This document shows positions 1 through 7,736 of a stretch of DNA of 39,169 bases, piece by piece. The notes beneath the pieces are model-generated. The model was not told the DNA's origin, searched no databases, and saw only the letters and a list, made by a program, of their open reading frames with translations. The translations under genes were made by a program, and so were the position numbers. Every line of letters starts with the position of its first letter. The first letter of the stretch is position 1. The stretch is from 13-2-20CM-68-14 sp046733295 (lineage in GTDB: Bacteria; Actinomycetota; Thermoleophilia; Gaiellales; Gaiellaceae): positions 1 through 39,169 of the forward strand of contig JBKPOY010000067.1 of assembly GCA_046733295.1 (NCBI GenBank). The letters are read 5' to 3'.

Positions 1-1344
1 CAGTCCGTCGGCGAGGTCGAAGAGCGTCCTGTCGAGCTCGTCGGCCTTGGCGTCGTCCTTAGCGAGCTGCCACGGCTCGCGGTCCTCGACGTACTTGTTC
101 AGCGAGCGCACGACGCTCCAGATCGCCTCGAGCGCTCCCGACAGGTCGTAGTCGTCGACGCGTTCCGCAACGACCGGCGCAAGCTCGTCGAGCTCACTCC
201 GGAACGGCGACTCCCAGGCAGCATCGGGAATCCGGCCGTTGCGGTACTGGGCGATCATCGCGGTCGTGCGCGAGAGGAGGTTGCCGAGGTCGTTGCCGAG
301 CTCGCGCTCGTAGCGTTCGTGGAGGTCGTCGGCCGACGCGTTCCCATCCTGGCCGAAGCGCGTGACGCGGGCGAGGTAGTAGCGCACCGGATCGATGCCG
401 TAGACGTCGACCAGCTGCAAGGGGTCGATCACGTTGCCCCTGGACTTCGAGATCTTCTGGTCGTCGATCACGAGGAACCCGTGGACGAAGATCTGCTTCG
501 GCACCTCGTAGCCAGCGGCCAGGAGCAGAGCCGGCCAGAAGACGCAGTGGAATCGCAGGATGTCCTTGCCGAGGAGATGGCGGACCTCTGGCCAGAACTC
601 CTCCCGCAGGTCCTCACCCGGCCGCGCGTAGGTCAGCGCGCTGAGGTAGTTGATGAGCGCGTCAACCCAGACGTACACGACCTGCTCGGGGTCCCACGGC
701 ACCGGCACGCCCCAGGGCTGGCCCGCGCGGCTGAGGCTGAAGTCCCGGAGCCCGCCGGCGATGAAGCTGCGGGCCTCGTTGTAGCGGAAGTCGGGCAACA
801 CGAGATCGGGGCGCTCGTCATAGAGGCGCAGCAGGTCGTCCTGGAAAGACGACAGCCGGAAGAACCAGTTCCGCTCCTCGATCCACTCTGCCTTGATCTC
901 GTGGATGGGGCAGAACCCGTCGGCCGTTAGCTCGTCCTCGGTCTTGAATTCCTCGCAACTGACGCAATAGAGGCCGGCGTACGTGTCCTCGTAGATGTGA
1001 CCGTTGTCGTAGATGCGCTGGACGAACTCCTGGACGAAGCGGTGGTGCCCCTCATCGGTAGTCCTGATGAAGAAGTCGGGCGACGCACCCACACGTGCCG
1101 CCAGCGGACGCCAGTGCTCCTCGACGAGGCCGTCGACGTAGGTCTTCGGGTCGACGCCGACCTCCTCTGCCGCACGGACGTTCTTCGACGCATTCTCGTC
1201 GGTGCCGGTCAGGAAGAACGTGTCGTCGCCGCGCTGCCTGTGGTGCCGCACGAGAATGTCGGCGGCGACGTTCGTGTACGCGTGGCCGATGTGGGGCGTC
1301 GCGTTGACGTAGTAGATCGGCGTTGTCAGGTAGAAGCGCGGCAT
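1..1344 (-). CDS. metG: Methionyl-tRNA synthetase, N-terminal 448 residues (cut by window edge)
   Basis: This class I aminoacyl-tRNA synthetase charges tRNA-Met in the cytoplasm. The protein opens MPRFYLTTPIYYVNATPHIGHA, of which YYVNATPHIGHAYTN contains the HIGH signature. The second ATP-binding signature is visible as KISKSRGN near residue 300, and the Rossmann and anticodon-binding regions follow the family order. Cysteines in CVSCEEF belong to the connective-peptide knuckle. The ATG lies 8 bases after a TATCAT box on the minus strand, which supports this start and a leaderless or very short-leader transcript. The upstream M23 reading frame runs 293 bases into this gene in another frame. 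The C-terminus lies outside the window. The identity is certain. Confidence 0.97.
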   Translation of the reverse strand, partial: MPRFYLTTPIYYVNATPHIGHAYTNVAADILVRHHRQRGDDTFFLTGTDENASKNVRAAEEVGVDPKTYVDGLVEEHWRPLAARVGASPDFFIRTTDEGHHRFVQEFVQRIYDNGHIYEDTYAGLYCVSCEEFKTEDELTADGFCPIHEIKAEWIEERNWFFRLSSFQDDLLRLYDERPDLVLPDFRYNEARSFIAGGLRDFSLSRAGQPWGVPVPWDPEQVVYVWVDALINYLSALTYARPGEDLREEFWPEVRHLLGKDILRFHCVFWPALLLAAGYEVPKQIFVHGFLVIDDQKISKSRGNVIDPLQLVDVYGIDPVRYYLARVTRFGQDGNASADDLHERYERELGNDLGNLLSRTTAMIAQYRNGRIPDAAWESPFRSELDELAPVVAERVDDYDLSGALEAIWSVVRSLNKYVEDREPWQLAKDDAKADELDRTLFDLADGL

Positions 1345-2353
1345 TGGCAGCAATGATAGGCGCGGGTCGCCGCGCCCCCGTTCGTCGAGCGCGCAGCAGG
1401 ATCGCGAACGCCCCCGCCGCCGTGAGCAACCCCGCTGCCCAGAGCGACGGGAACCGCCAGTCGCCCCGTGGGGGTTGCCCCGAGCTCGCCACGCGGCGGC
1501 GGCCCCGCGTGGAGGCGCTCGCGGAAACGACGGCCGACTCCGCCGCCGCGGCGAGCCCGCGCCGAAACTGCGACGGCCCGACGATCATCCGGCTCGACGG
1601 CCTCGCCCGCCGGCGGACACCAACGGAGGGCAGCGCGGGGAGACGTGCGGACGCGGCTCGTCCCGCCCCGCGGGCAGGTAGCGAGCGCTGCACGGATGCT
1701 CGGCCGTGGACGGGCCGCGATGTCACTACGGTCGCGGTGCGCTTTGCCGATGCAGGCCGTGCACGCAGGCGCCGCATGGGGCCGGCCGCGGGACGCGCCG
1801 GCACCGCCTCGGCAGGAGGCAGTGGCGCGGCGGCGGGCTCCGGGGCCCGGACAGGTTCTGCAGGCGGATCGTCCGGAGGGCTCGGCGGGCCCGTCGCCGG
1901 CTGCGGCAGGAACAGGAGGGGATCCAAGTAGCCGTTCGGATCGCTCGTCCGGCGGACGCCGAGATGCACGTACGGTTCGTCGAGCTCGGGCTCGCCGCTG
2001 ACGCCCACCGCGCCGACCTGGGCGCCCTCGTCGAGGAGTGCTCCCCGCCGGATGGTGATCGACCCGAGGTGTGTCAACGTGACCGAATAGCCGTCGACGG
2101 TCTGCACCGTCACGCTCTTGCCGCTCCCCGGCACAGCTCCGGTAAAGGAGACGGTTCCGCCCGCGGGAGCACCGACCGGCGCTCCGGCCGGCGCGCCGAT
2201 GTCGACCCCGCGGTGCTGGCCCGCCGCATAGGGGTCGTCACCGAACGCGAATTGCCGCAGGACGGGGCCTTGCACGGGCCATGTCCACGCGGCGGCGTTC
2301 GGGGCGAAGACAACCGCTGCGCAGGTCACGACGGTCAGCACGAGGACGCGCAT
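1052..2353 (-). CDS. Secreted M23-family peptidase-like protein with C-terminal membrane anchor
   Basis: A signal peptide (residues 1-22) is followed by an M23/LysM-endopeptidase-like domain (about 25-145), a Pro/Ala-rich then Arg-rich linker, a membrane segment (about 303-320) and a basic tail. Zinc ligands H47 and D51 (HRGVD) and the later H130 are present, as is H95. The usual HxH pair reads Y128-V-H130, so the first His of that motif is a Tyr and catalysis may be altered. M23 enzymes cut peptidoglycan cross-links. The start has a good ribosome site (AGGAG, 7 bases upstream) and a TTGACA/TACCGT promoter. The frame stays open through the first 293 bases of metG, so residues 337-433 are probably either an unusual overlap tail or an artefact of a missing stop. 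Confidence 0.8.
   Translation of the reverse strand: MRVLVLTVVTCAAVVFAPNAAAWTWPVQGPVLRQFAFGDDPYAAGQHRGVDIGAPAGAPVGAPAGGTVSFTGAVPGSGKSVTVQTVDGYSVTLTHLGSITIRRGALLDEGAQVGAVGVSGEPELDEPYVHLGVRRTSDPNGYLDPLLFLPQPATGPPSPPDDPPAEPVRAPEPAAAPLPPAEAVPARPAAGPMRRLRARPASAKRTATVVTSRPVHGRASVQRSLPARGAGRAASARLPALPSVGVRRRARPSSRMIVGPSQFRRGLAAAAESAVVSASASTRGRRRVASSGQPPRGDWRFPSLWAAGLLTAAGAFAILLRARRTGARRPAPIIAANAALLPDNADLLRQRDAPHRPRVHERRRRHSRAAPQAARRRHVLPDRHRRECVEERPCGRGGRRRPEDLRRRPRRGALASAGGTCGCVARLLHQDYR
1353..1358 (-). promoter_or_regulatory. -10 box of metG
   Basis: TATCAT on the minus strand, 8 bases before the metG ATG. It fits the TANNNT-N6-8-start pattern seen before many genes of this window. No clear -35 box is needed or seen. 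It lies inside the M23 reading frame. Confidence 0.45.
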
Positions 2354-2389
2354 CTACTCACTCCTGTTGTCGAAATTGATAACGGAGCG

Positions 2390-2419
2390 ACGGTAGCAGT
2401 GTTCCCGCTCTGTTGTCAA
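2390..2419 (-). promoter_or_regulatory. Sigma-70-type promoter for the M23 gene
   Basis: On the minus strand a perfect TTGACA (2414-2419) is followed by an 18-base spacer and TACCGT (2390-2395), ending 36 bases before the start codon. It lies in the 72-base gap between the rsmI stop and the M23 start. The octamer GACAACAG occurs twice in the gap, about 45 bases apart. Confidence 0.55.
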
Positions 2420-2425
2420 TATGGA

Positions 2426-3232
2426 CTACAAGGACATGTCGTAAAGACGTTTCCGCGCTACACCGGCCAGCCTGGCCACCACGTCGACGGCCTGGCGCCG
2501 GGGCAAACCGGCTTCCAGGAGCTCCGCGACGGCCGCGACCGCTGCCGCCTCATCGGCCCCCTCTCCGACCGCCGCTGCGGGCCCGATCACGAGCGTCACC
2601 TCGCCTCGCGGCGCCTCCCGGAAGCGCCCCGCGACGTCGGCAGCAGCAGCACGGACGACCTGCTCATGGCGCTTCGTCAGCTCGCGACACACCGCCACCT
2701 CGCGGCCCGGCTCCGCCCGCGCAAGCGAGGCCAGCGTCGAACCGAGACGTCGCGGAGACTCGAAGGCAACGGTGGGCCACGGCCATCCGGAGAGCTCCCC
2801 CCAGAGCCGGTCGAGGGCGCGCTGCCCACGCGGAAGGAAGCCGATGAACTGGTAGCGCTCGCCTACGAGCCCGCTGGCGACGAGAGCGGTGTCGACCGCC
2901 GACGGGCCCGGAATCACCGTGACCGGGACGCCGGCCGAGAGAGCGGCGTTCACCAGGCGCGAGCCCGGGTCGGAAACACCAGGCAGCCCTGCGTCGCTGA
3001 CGAGCGCCATGCGCTCACCGGCTTCCAGGCGGGGCAGGAGGGCCGCGGTGCGAGCGGCTTCGTTGTGCTCGTGGTACGACACGAGTCGAGCCCGGATGCC
3101 GTGGTGCTCCAGGAGCTTGCGGGTGTGGCGGGTGTCCTCGCAGAGAACGACGTCGGCCTCCGACAGCTCGCGGAGGACGCGAAGGGTGATGTCCTCGAGA
3201 TTCCCGATCGGCGTCGCGCAGACTGCGAGCAC
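2426..3232 (-). CDS. rsmI: 16S rRNA (cytidine1402-2'-O)-methyltransferase
   Basis: RsmI methylates the ribose of C1402 in the decoding centre of 16S rRNA using S-adenosylmethionine. The 268-residue protein has the tetrapyrrole-methylase fold with the family motifs ATPIGNLED near the N-terminus, CEDTRHTRKLL, SDAGLPGVSDPG and IPGPSA, and a C-terminal tail ending in AGVARKRLYDMSL. The GTG start is chosen because it shares one base with the TAG stop of the upstream ROK kinase gene (TAGTG), which implies translational coupling. A longer frame upstream only reads through the kinase gene. Confidence 0.95.
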   Translation of the reverse strand: MLAVCATPIGNLEDITLRVLRELSEADVVLCEDTRHTRKLLEHHGIRARLVSYHEHNEAARTAALLPRLEAGERMALVSDAGLPGVSDPGSRLVNAALSAGVPVTVIPGPSAVDTALVASGLVGERYQFIGFLPRGQRALDRLWGELSGWPWPTVAFESPRRLGSTLASLARAEPGREVAVCRELTKRHEQVVRAAAADVAGRFREAPRGEVTLVIGPAAAVGEGADEAAAVAAVAELLEAGLPRRQAVDVVARLAGVARKRLYDMSL

Positions 3233-4128
3233 TAGTGGAGAGCGTCGAACGCGACGAGCCCGGCGCCGATCATTCCTGCGGTCGTCCCGAGCTCCGCCCC
3301 GACGATCTGCGCCCGATCGCCCGCCGGGGGCAGAGCCTCGCGGACCATCGTCTCGCGGGCGGGCTCGAGCAGGAAGTCCCCGGCGGCGGCAAATCCGCCG
3401 CCGACCACGACCAGCTCGGGCCGGAAGATGTTGACGAAGCTGCCGATCGCGGCCCCGAGCTTGTGCCCGATTCCGGCGAGGATCTCGATCGCCTCCGAAT
3501 CCCCCTCGCGCGCAATGCGGACGAGCCGGTGAGCGTCGACGGCAGGGCCGAATGCTTCTCGCGCGAGCTTCGTCGCCGCCGTACCGCTCACGTACGCCTC
3601 GAGATGACCCCGGCCCGTGCAGGTCCCCTGGCATGGAATCCCGTCATAGACGAGCACGGTGTGGCCGAGCTCGCCGCCGTCGCGCATGAGCTTGCCGTCG
3701 AGCACGACGCCGCCCCCGCACCCCGTTCCGAGCGTCAGCATCACCAGGTTCTCCGCCTCGCGGCCTGCCCCCACGCGGAACTCGGCCAGGGCGGCGGCGT
3801 TTCCGTCGTTCTCGAGCTCGACGGTCACGTCGAATCGCTCTTGCAGAAGATCGCGCAACGGCATGTCCTCGAGCGGGATGTTGACGGACGCCTGGACCAC
3901 CCCGGTCTTCGAGTCGATCCGGGAAGGGAGGCCGAATCCGATCGCCGCGATCGAGTCGTCGAGCAGCTCGGCGACCGCAGCTTCGAGCTCGGAGATCAGC
4001 TGCTCCTCGGAGATCAGGTTGGTTCTCCGCTCGCGCCGGTGGTGCACCGTTCCCTCGACGTCGACGACCCCGGCGAGAATCTTCGTCCCGCCGACGTCGA
4101 CGCCGATCGCGTGCCGCCCCGAGCTCAC
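3232..4128 (-). CDS. ROK-family sugar kinase (glucokinase-like)
   Basis: ROK proteins phosphorylate glucose or related sugars, or act as repressors. This one lacks an N-terminal DNA-binding domain, so it is a kinase. It has the phosphate-binding DVGGTK motif at the start, LENDGNAAALAE (catalytic Asp), LGTGCGGGVV and GELGH. The ROK zinc motif, normally CxCGxxGCLE, reads CQGTCTGRGHLE, with His in place of the last Cys. The GTG at 4128 is preferred because an AGGAGG lies 14 bases upstream; an in-frame GTG at 4155 is possible but has no ribosome site. It overlaps rsmI by one base. A TATGGT box at 4182-4187 may drive it. Confidence 0.85.
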   Translation of the reverse strand: MSSGRHAIGVDVGGTKILAGVVDVEGTVHHRRERRTNLISEEQLISELEAAVAELLDDSIAAIGFGLPSRIDSKTGVVQASVNIPLEDMPLRDLLQERFDVTVELENDGNAAALAEFRVGAGREAENLVMLTLGTGCGGGVVLDGKLMRDGGELGHTVLVYDGIPCQGTCTGRGHLEAYVSGTAATKLAREAFGPAVDAHRLVRIAREGDSEAIEILAGIGHKLGAAIGSFVNIFRPELVVVGGGFAAAGDFLLEPARETMVREALPPAGDRAQIVGAELGTTAGMIGAGLVAFDALH

Positions 4129-4180
4129 GGTTTTCCCGCCCACCTCCTCTTGCACGTCAAGCCGCGTCGTCTCGCGCGGC

Positions 4181-4187
4181 TACCATA
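4181..4187. promoter_or_regulatory. Shared divergent -10 core TACCATA (ROK kinase / LCP gene)
   Basis: On the plus strand TACCAT lies 10 bases before the LCP ATG. On the minus strand the same seven bases read TATGGT, placing a start about 45 bases before the ROK GTG and including its AGGAGG site. One core may serve both divergent genes. Confidence 0.4.
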
Positions 4188-4196
4188 GCCCGCCGG

Positions 4197-5384
4197 ATGG
4201 CCGCTCCTCGCGGAGAGAAGCCGTACCGCGTCTACCGCGGCGGCAGGGTCAAGGGCAAGGTCCCGACGATCCCTCGCCCGACCCGTGAACGGGGCGGCGA
4301 CGGGAACGGACGCCGCGACTATCGCGGCCCCGGCCCGAAGCGTCCGGCCAAGGGCTGGCGATCCTGGAGCTGGAAGCGCTGGACCGCGCTGACGCTCCTC
4401 GCAGTCCTGCTCGTCCTCGCGATCTGGCTCGTCGCGGCGTACCTCTCGTTCCGCGGCGGGGTCAAGGAGGCGAACAAGCGGCTGCCCGAGTCGGCCCGGC
4501 TCGCCCTCGTCTCGGACAAGGGGATGATGCTCAGCCACTCGAGCACGATCCTGCTGCTCGGAACCGACCACTCGCTGAACGCATCGCGTTCGGGCGACCA
4601 GCATTCGGACTCGATCATGCTGTTGCGGACCGACCCGAAGCATCACCGCCTCTATTACCTCTCGATTCCGCGCGATCTCCGGGTTCCGAACATCCCGGGC
4701 CACGGCCCGGACAAGATCAACGCGGCGTTCCAGCTGGGCGGCCCGCGCCTCGCCGCGCGGACGGTGAGCAATTACACGGGCCTGCCGATCAACCACCTCG
4801 TCGTCGTCAACTTCCACAGCTTCAGCAAGCTGATCGACAAGATCGGCGGCATCGACGTGAACGTCCCGGCACCGATCCTCTCGAACCGATTCGACTGTCC
4901 TTACGCCACGAACGAGCGCTGCGCCCGCTGGAAGGGATGGCGCTTCCGCAAGGGGAAGCAGCACATGAACGGCTATCGAGCGCTCATCTACTCGCGCGTG
5001 CGCGAGAACCGGTTGAACCCCCGCGACAGCGACATCACGCGCGGCTCGCGCCAGCAGGAGGTCATGCAGGCGCTGACCTCCAAGCTCGCGAGCACAGGCA
5101 CCTTCTTCAAGCTGCCCTTCATCGGCGGCGACCTGATGAAGCCGCTCGCGACCGATCTCTCGCCGACCGAGTTCGTGCAGCTCGGCTGGTTGAAGTTCCG
5201 CGCCGACCAGACCCTGCACTGCCGACTCGGTGGCACCTGGACCGGCAGCTACATCGAGCCGAGCGAGGACAACCGGTCCGTGATCCTGATGGTCACGGGC
5301 AAGGCAGCGATCCAACCGCCGCCGCCGAACGGCGACACGTACCCGCCGGGGTGCTTCGTCGACAAGATCCCGACAGGGCGCTAG
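4197..5384 (+). CDS. LytR-CpsA-Psr (LCP) family cell-wall glycopolymer ligase
   Basis: LCP proteins transfer teichoic-acid-like or arabinogalactan polymers from a lipid carrier to peptidoglycan on the outer face of the membrane. This 395-residue protein has a basic cytoplasmic N-terminus (1-60), one membrane helix (about 63-83) and an extracellular LCP domain. Visible family motifs are ILLLGTDHS, HSDSIMLLRTD, LYYLSIPRDLRV, DKINAAFQLGGP, FHSFSKLIDKIGGIDV and YSRVRENRLNPRDSDITRGSRQQ, which carries the Arg residues that bind the pyrophosphate. Four cysteines in the outer domain could form disulfides. It is a single gene; repeat element A begins 3 bases after its stop. Confidence 0.92.
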   Translation: MAAPRGEKPYRVYRGGRVKGKVPTIPRPTRERGGDGNGRRDYRGPGPKRPAKGWRSWSWKRWTALTLLAVLLVLAIWLVAAYLSFRGGVKEANKRLPESARLALVSDKGMMLSHSSTILLLGTDHSLNASRSGDQHSDSIMLLRTDPKHHRLYYLSIPRDLRVPNIPGHGPDKINAAFQLGGPRLAARTVSNYTGLPINHLVVVNFHSFSKLIDKIGGIDVNVPAPILSNRFDCPYATNERCARWKGWRFRKGKQHMNGYRALIYSRVRENRLNPRDSDITRGSRQQEVMQALTSKLASTGTFFKLPFIGGDLMKPLATDLSPTEFVQLGWLKFRADQTLHCRLGGTWTGSYIEPSEDNRSVILMVTGKAAIQPPPPNGDTYPPGCFVDKIPTGR

Positions 5385-5387
5385 TCC

Positions 5388-5474
5388 TGGGAGGGTTTGG
5401 CGAAATGCAGTCTGTGCCGCCGGGCCGCGCTGCTCGCCCCCCGGCGACGAGCGGTATTCCGCCAAACCCTCCTA
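5388..5474. repeat. Palindromic intergenic element, copy A
   Basis: The left arm TGGGAGGGTTTGGCG (5388-5402) pairs with the right arm CGCCAAACCCTCCTA (5460-5474); flanking TCC and GGA extend the pairing to 5385-5477. The 57-base interior differs from copy B at about 5 positions. It lies between the convergent LCP and FmdB genes, and its right arm encodes the FmdB stop codon. It could act as a two-way terminator or be a REP/MITE-like mobile repeat. Confidence 0.9.
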
Positions 5475-5768
5475 GGAGGCGTCGGCTGCCTTCGTGTCCG
5501 GCTTCGAGTCCGGTTTCGACTCGGTCTTCGGGTCGCCCTTCGAGCTCGACTCGCCGTCGCCGTCCCTCGAGGCGTCACGCTTCCGCGCGCCGCGGCCGTA
5601 GTCCGTCGAGTAGAACCCAGAGCCCTTGAAGTGGACGGCGACCGGGTAGAGCACGCGCTCGACCGGACCCTCGCCGCAGACCTCACATCCCTCGGGAGCG
5701 GCGTCTCCCATCCGCTGAAAGAGCTCGAAAACGTGTCCGTTTGGACAACGGTACTCGTAGATGGGCAC
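5472..5768 (-). CDS. FmdB-family zinc-ribbon protein
   Basis: This is a 98-residue protein of the FmdB/CxxC_CxxC_SSSS regulatory family. The N-terminus MPIYEYRCPNGHVFE holds the first zinc-binding site and CEVCG (about residues 28-32) the second. The core ends with a typical HFKGSGFYSTDYG, followed by a low-complexity Lys/Asp/Ser tail of about 40 residues. The biochemical role of the family is poorly known. The start is a GTG preceded 6 bases upstream by TACTGT, fitting leaderless transcription. The TAG stop lies inside the arm of repeat element A. Confidence 0.88.
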   Translation of the reverse strand: MPIYEYRCPNGHVFELFQRMGDAAPEGCEVCGEGPVERVLYPVAVHFKGSGFYSTDYGRGARKRDASRDGDGESSSKGDPKTESKPDSKPDTKAADAS

Positions 5769-5774
5769 GCTCGG

Positions 5775-5780
5775 ACAGTA
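5775..5780 (-). promoter_or_regulatory. -10 box of the fmdB-like gene
   Basis: TACTGT on the minus strand, 6 bases before the GTG start; part of the leaderless pattern of this window. Confidence 0.45.
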
Positions 5781-5797
5781 GCACCGGGGGTGGCGGG

Positions 5798-6007
5798 CTA
5801 AGTCCGCTGGTCCTGGCGTTCAACCCGCTCCTGGTCGAGCAATTCGGCGTGGCACGGAGCGTCCTCGAAGGCGGCGAGACCGGCCCGTACGGGGCGGGCT
5901 TCATGCCCCGGCCGACGCCTCCTTGCGGCCGCCAGGACGGCGGACGCGCCCACGAGGCCGCCGAGGACGAACGTGCGCAACCGCCCGCGCTGAACCTCTC
6001 CGTCCAT
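5798..6007 (-). CDS. Small single-pass membrane protein (YtxH-like), function unknown
   Basis: This is a 69-residue protein with a short hydrophilic start, one membrane helix (FVLGGLVGASAVLAAA, about residues 13-28), an Arg cluster RRRR and a polar tail beginning GLAAFEDAPCHAELL. The layout resembles small YtxH-like membrane proteins, but I do not assign a function. The ATG lies 6 bases after TACAAT on the minus strand, so the mRNA is probably leaderless. Only 14 bases separate this start from the divergent pseudouridine kinase start. Coding status is supported by the tail motif and promoter rather than by a strong domain. Confidence 0.6.
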   Translation of the reverse strand: MDGEVQRGRLRTFVLGGLVGASAVLAAARRRRPGHEARPVRAGLAAFEDAPCHAELLDQERVERQDQRT

Positions 6008-6013
6008 GGAACG

Positions 6014-6019
6014 ATTGTA
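6014..6019 (-). promoter_or_regulatory. -10 box of the small membrane protein gene
   Basis: TACAAT on the minus strand, 6 bases before the ATG at 6007. On the plus strand the overlapping AACGAT (6010-6015) lies 6 bases before the GTG of the divergent kinase and could be its weaker -10 box. Confidence 0.5.
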
Positions 6020-6021
6020 CG

Positions 6022-6855
6022 GTGACGCCCTTCGTCCTCTGCGCGCTCGGCGATCTGCTCCTGGACGTGGTCGTCCGGCTCGAAGAGCCGTTGCAGGACG
6101 GTGCCGACGCGACGGCGGTCACGCGGACGGGCGCCGGCGGTCAAGCGGCCAACGTGGCGGCATGGGCGGCCTCGCTCGGGGTCGAGGCGCGTTTTGTCGG
6201 GAAGCGCGGCGACGATCCCGCCGGCTCGCTGGCCGCGGCGGAGCTCCAGGCGCGTGGAGTGTCCGTGCTCGGACCTGTGGCCTCGGGACGAAACGGCGTC
6301 GTCGTCTCGCTCGTCGACCGCCGAGGCGATCGAGCGATGGCAAGCGATCGAGGCGTTGCGCCGACGCTCTCGGCCGACGAGCTGCAGCCCACATGGTTCG
6401 AGGCGTGCTCCCACCTTCACCTCTCCGGCTACAGCGTCATGAGCTCGCCGATCGACGGCGCGGCTGAGAGCGCCGCCACGACGGTAAGGGATGCAGGTGG
6501 AACGGTCAGCATCGACCTCGCGTCCTGGAGCGTGATCCGCACGTTCGGCGGCGAGCAACTCGCCGCGTGCCTGCGCGCGCTCTCACCCGACGTCGTGTTC
6601 GCGAACGAACAGGAGCGGGGCGCCGTCGAAGGGCTCGATCTCGGCGCGAGCACCACCTGGGTCCTGAAGCGGGGCCCTGCCGGGTGTGTCGTCGAGCAAG
6701 GAGGGCGGCGCGTCGAGCGGCCCGCGCTTCCGGTCGAGGTCGCAGACACCACCGGAGCCGGCGACGCGTTCGCAGCCGGCTACCTCGTCGGCGGCGTCGA
6801 CCTCGCGCTCGAGACGGCCGCCCGCTGCGTCGCCCAGCTCGGAACGATGCCGTGA
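6022..6855 (+). CDS. psuK: PfkB-family kinase, probably pseudouridine kinase
   Basis: PfkB-family sugar kinases transfer phosphate from ATP to a sugar hydroxyl. This 277-residue protein has the N-terminal GAGGQAANVAAWAASLG substrate-binding region and the C-terminal DTTGAGDAFAAGYL signature with the catalytic Asp in GAGD. The next gene, overlapping by GTGA, is pseudouridine-5'-phosphate glycosidase, so I infer that this enzyme phosphorylates pseudouridine to feed it. The fold is certain; the substrate rests on context. The GTG start follows directly on the short divergent promoter region. A longer open frame upstream is ignored because it runs across the opposing gene's start. Confidence 0.85.
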   Translation: MTPFVLCALGDLLLDVVVRLEEPLQDGADATAVTRTGAGGQAANVAAWAASLGVEARFVGKRGDDPAGSLAAAELQARGVSVLGPVASGRNGVVVSLVDRRGDRAMASDRGVAPTLSADELQPTWFEACSHLHLSGYSVMSSPIDGAAESAATTVRDAGGTVSIDLASWSVIRTFGGEQLAACLRALSPDVVFANEQERGAVEGLDLGASTTWVLKRGPAGCVVEQGGRRVERPALPVEVADTTGAGDAFAAGYLVGGVDLALETAARCVAQLGTMP

Positions 6856-7736
6856 TCGACGTCGCACCCGATGTTGCCGACGCACTCGCCGACGGGCGGC
6901 CGGTCGTCGCGCTCGAAACGACCCTCGTCGCCCACGGCTTCCCGGCAGGTGAGGGCCTCGAGGTCGCGCTCGAGTCGGAGCGGCTCGTCCGCGCGCACGG
7001 CGGGACCCCGGCGACCGTGGGCATTGTCGACGGGGCGGTGCGAGTCGGGCTGTCGCCGCGCGAGCTCGAGCGCTTCGCAGAAGCGGGGGACGATGCGCGC
7101 AAAGCCGGGCCACGCGATCTCGCGGCGGGCGCCGCGCTCGGACACCTCGCTGCGACGACCGTGGGCGGGACGCTGGCGGTCTGCGCGAGCGTCGGCATTC
7201 GTTTCATGGGCACCGGTGGCATCGGCGGCGTCCATCGCGGCTTCGCGAACCGGCCGGACGTCTCGGCGGATCTCGGCGAGCTCGCTCGCACGCCCGTCCT
7301 CGTTGCCTGCTCGGGCGTCAAGTCACTGCTTGACGTCGAGGCCACGCTCGAGGTGCTCGAGACGCTCGGCGTGCCCGTGCTCGGGTGGCAAACCGAGACG
7401 CTGCCGCTGTTCTACAGCGCGACGGGCGGACCGCCGGTGCCGCAGCGAGTCGAGTCGGCCTCCGAGGCGGCGGCAGTGGCGCGGGCGCACTGGGCGCTGG
7501 GGCGAACCGGGCTTCTGCTCGCGCGAGCACCGGCCGAGAGCCTCGACGTCGAGCCGTTGCTGCGGGAGGCACTGGCCGCCGCGGACGACGCGGGCGTGAC
7601 GGGTCAGGCCGTGACCCCCTTCGTCCTCGCCCACCTCCATCGCTCGAGCGATGGCGCGACCGTCCGCGTCAACAAGCGCCTGATCGCCGACAACGCGGCG
7701 GTCGCCGCCGACGTGGCCGTCGCGGCCTCCTCGTAG
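6852..7736 (+). CDS. psuG: Pseudouridine-5'-phosphate glycosidase
   Basis: PsuG splits pseudouridine 5'-phosphate into uracil and ribose 5-phosphate, letting the cell recycle modified RNA nucleosides. The 294-residue protein shows the family motifs VALETTLVAHGFP, GIVDGAVRVGLSP, DLAAGAALG, FMGTGGIGGVHRG, SGVKSLLDVEATLEVLETLG and NKRLIADNAAVAADVA. The GTG start overlaps the stop of the kinase gene (GTGA), so the two are translated as a coupled pair. Its TAG stop is the first three bases of repeat element B. Confidence 0.96.
   Translation: MIDVAPDVADALADGRPVVALETTLVAHGFPAGEGLEVALESERLVRAHGGTPATVGIVDGAVRVGLSPRELERFAEAGDDARKAGPRDLAAGAALGHLAATTVGGTLAVCASVGIRFMGTGGIGGVHRGFANRPDVSADLGELARTPVLVACSGVKSLLDVEATLEVLETLGVPVLGWQTETLPLFYSATGGPPVPQRVESASEAAAVARAHWALGRTGLLLARAPAESLDVEPLLREALAAADDAGVTGQAVTPFVLAHLHRSSDGATVRVNKRLIADNAAVAADVAVAASS

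Noticed and set aside
1706..3235. Open frame of 509 codons on the plus strand across M23 and rsmI
   Set aside because: It spans two genuine opposite genes and their promoter gap, and has no recognisable domain.
4125..5465. Open frame of 446 codons opposite the LCP gene
   Set aside because: Antisense shadow of a clear LCP gene; its first residues come from repeat element A.
5397..5470. Short peptides such as MAEYRSSPGGEQRGP or MAKCSLCRRAALLAP across the three repeats
   Set aside because: They are translations of the palindromic element in different frames. Similar annotated proteins elsewhere may be the same artefact, but nothing here supports translation.
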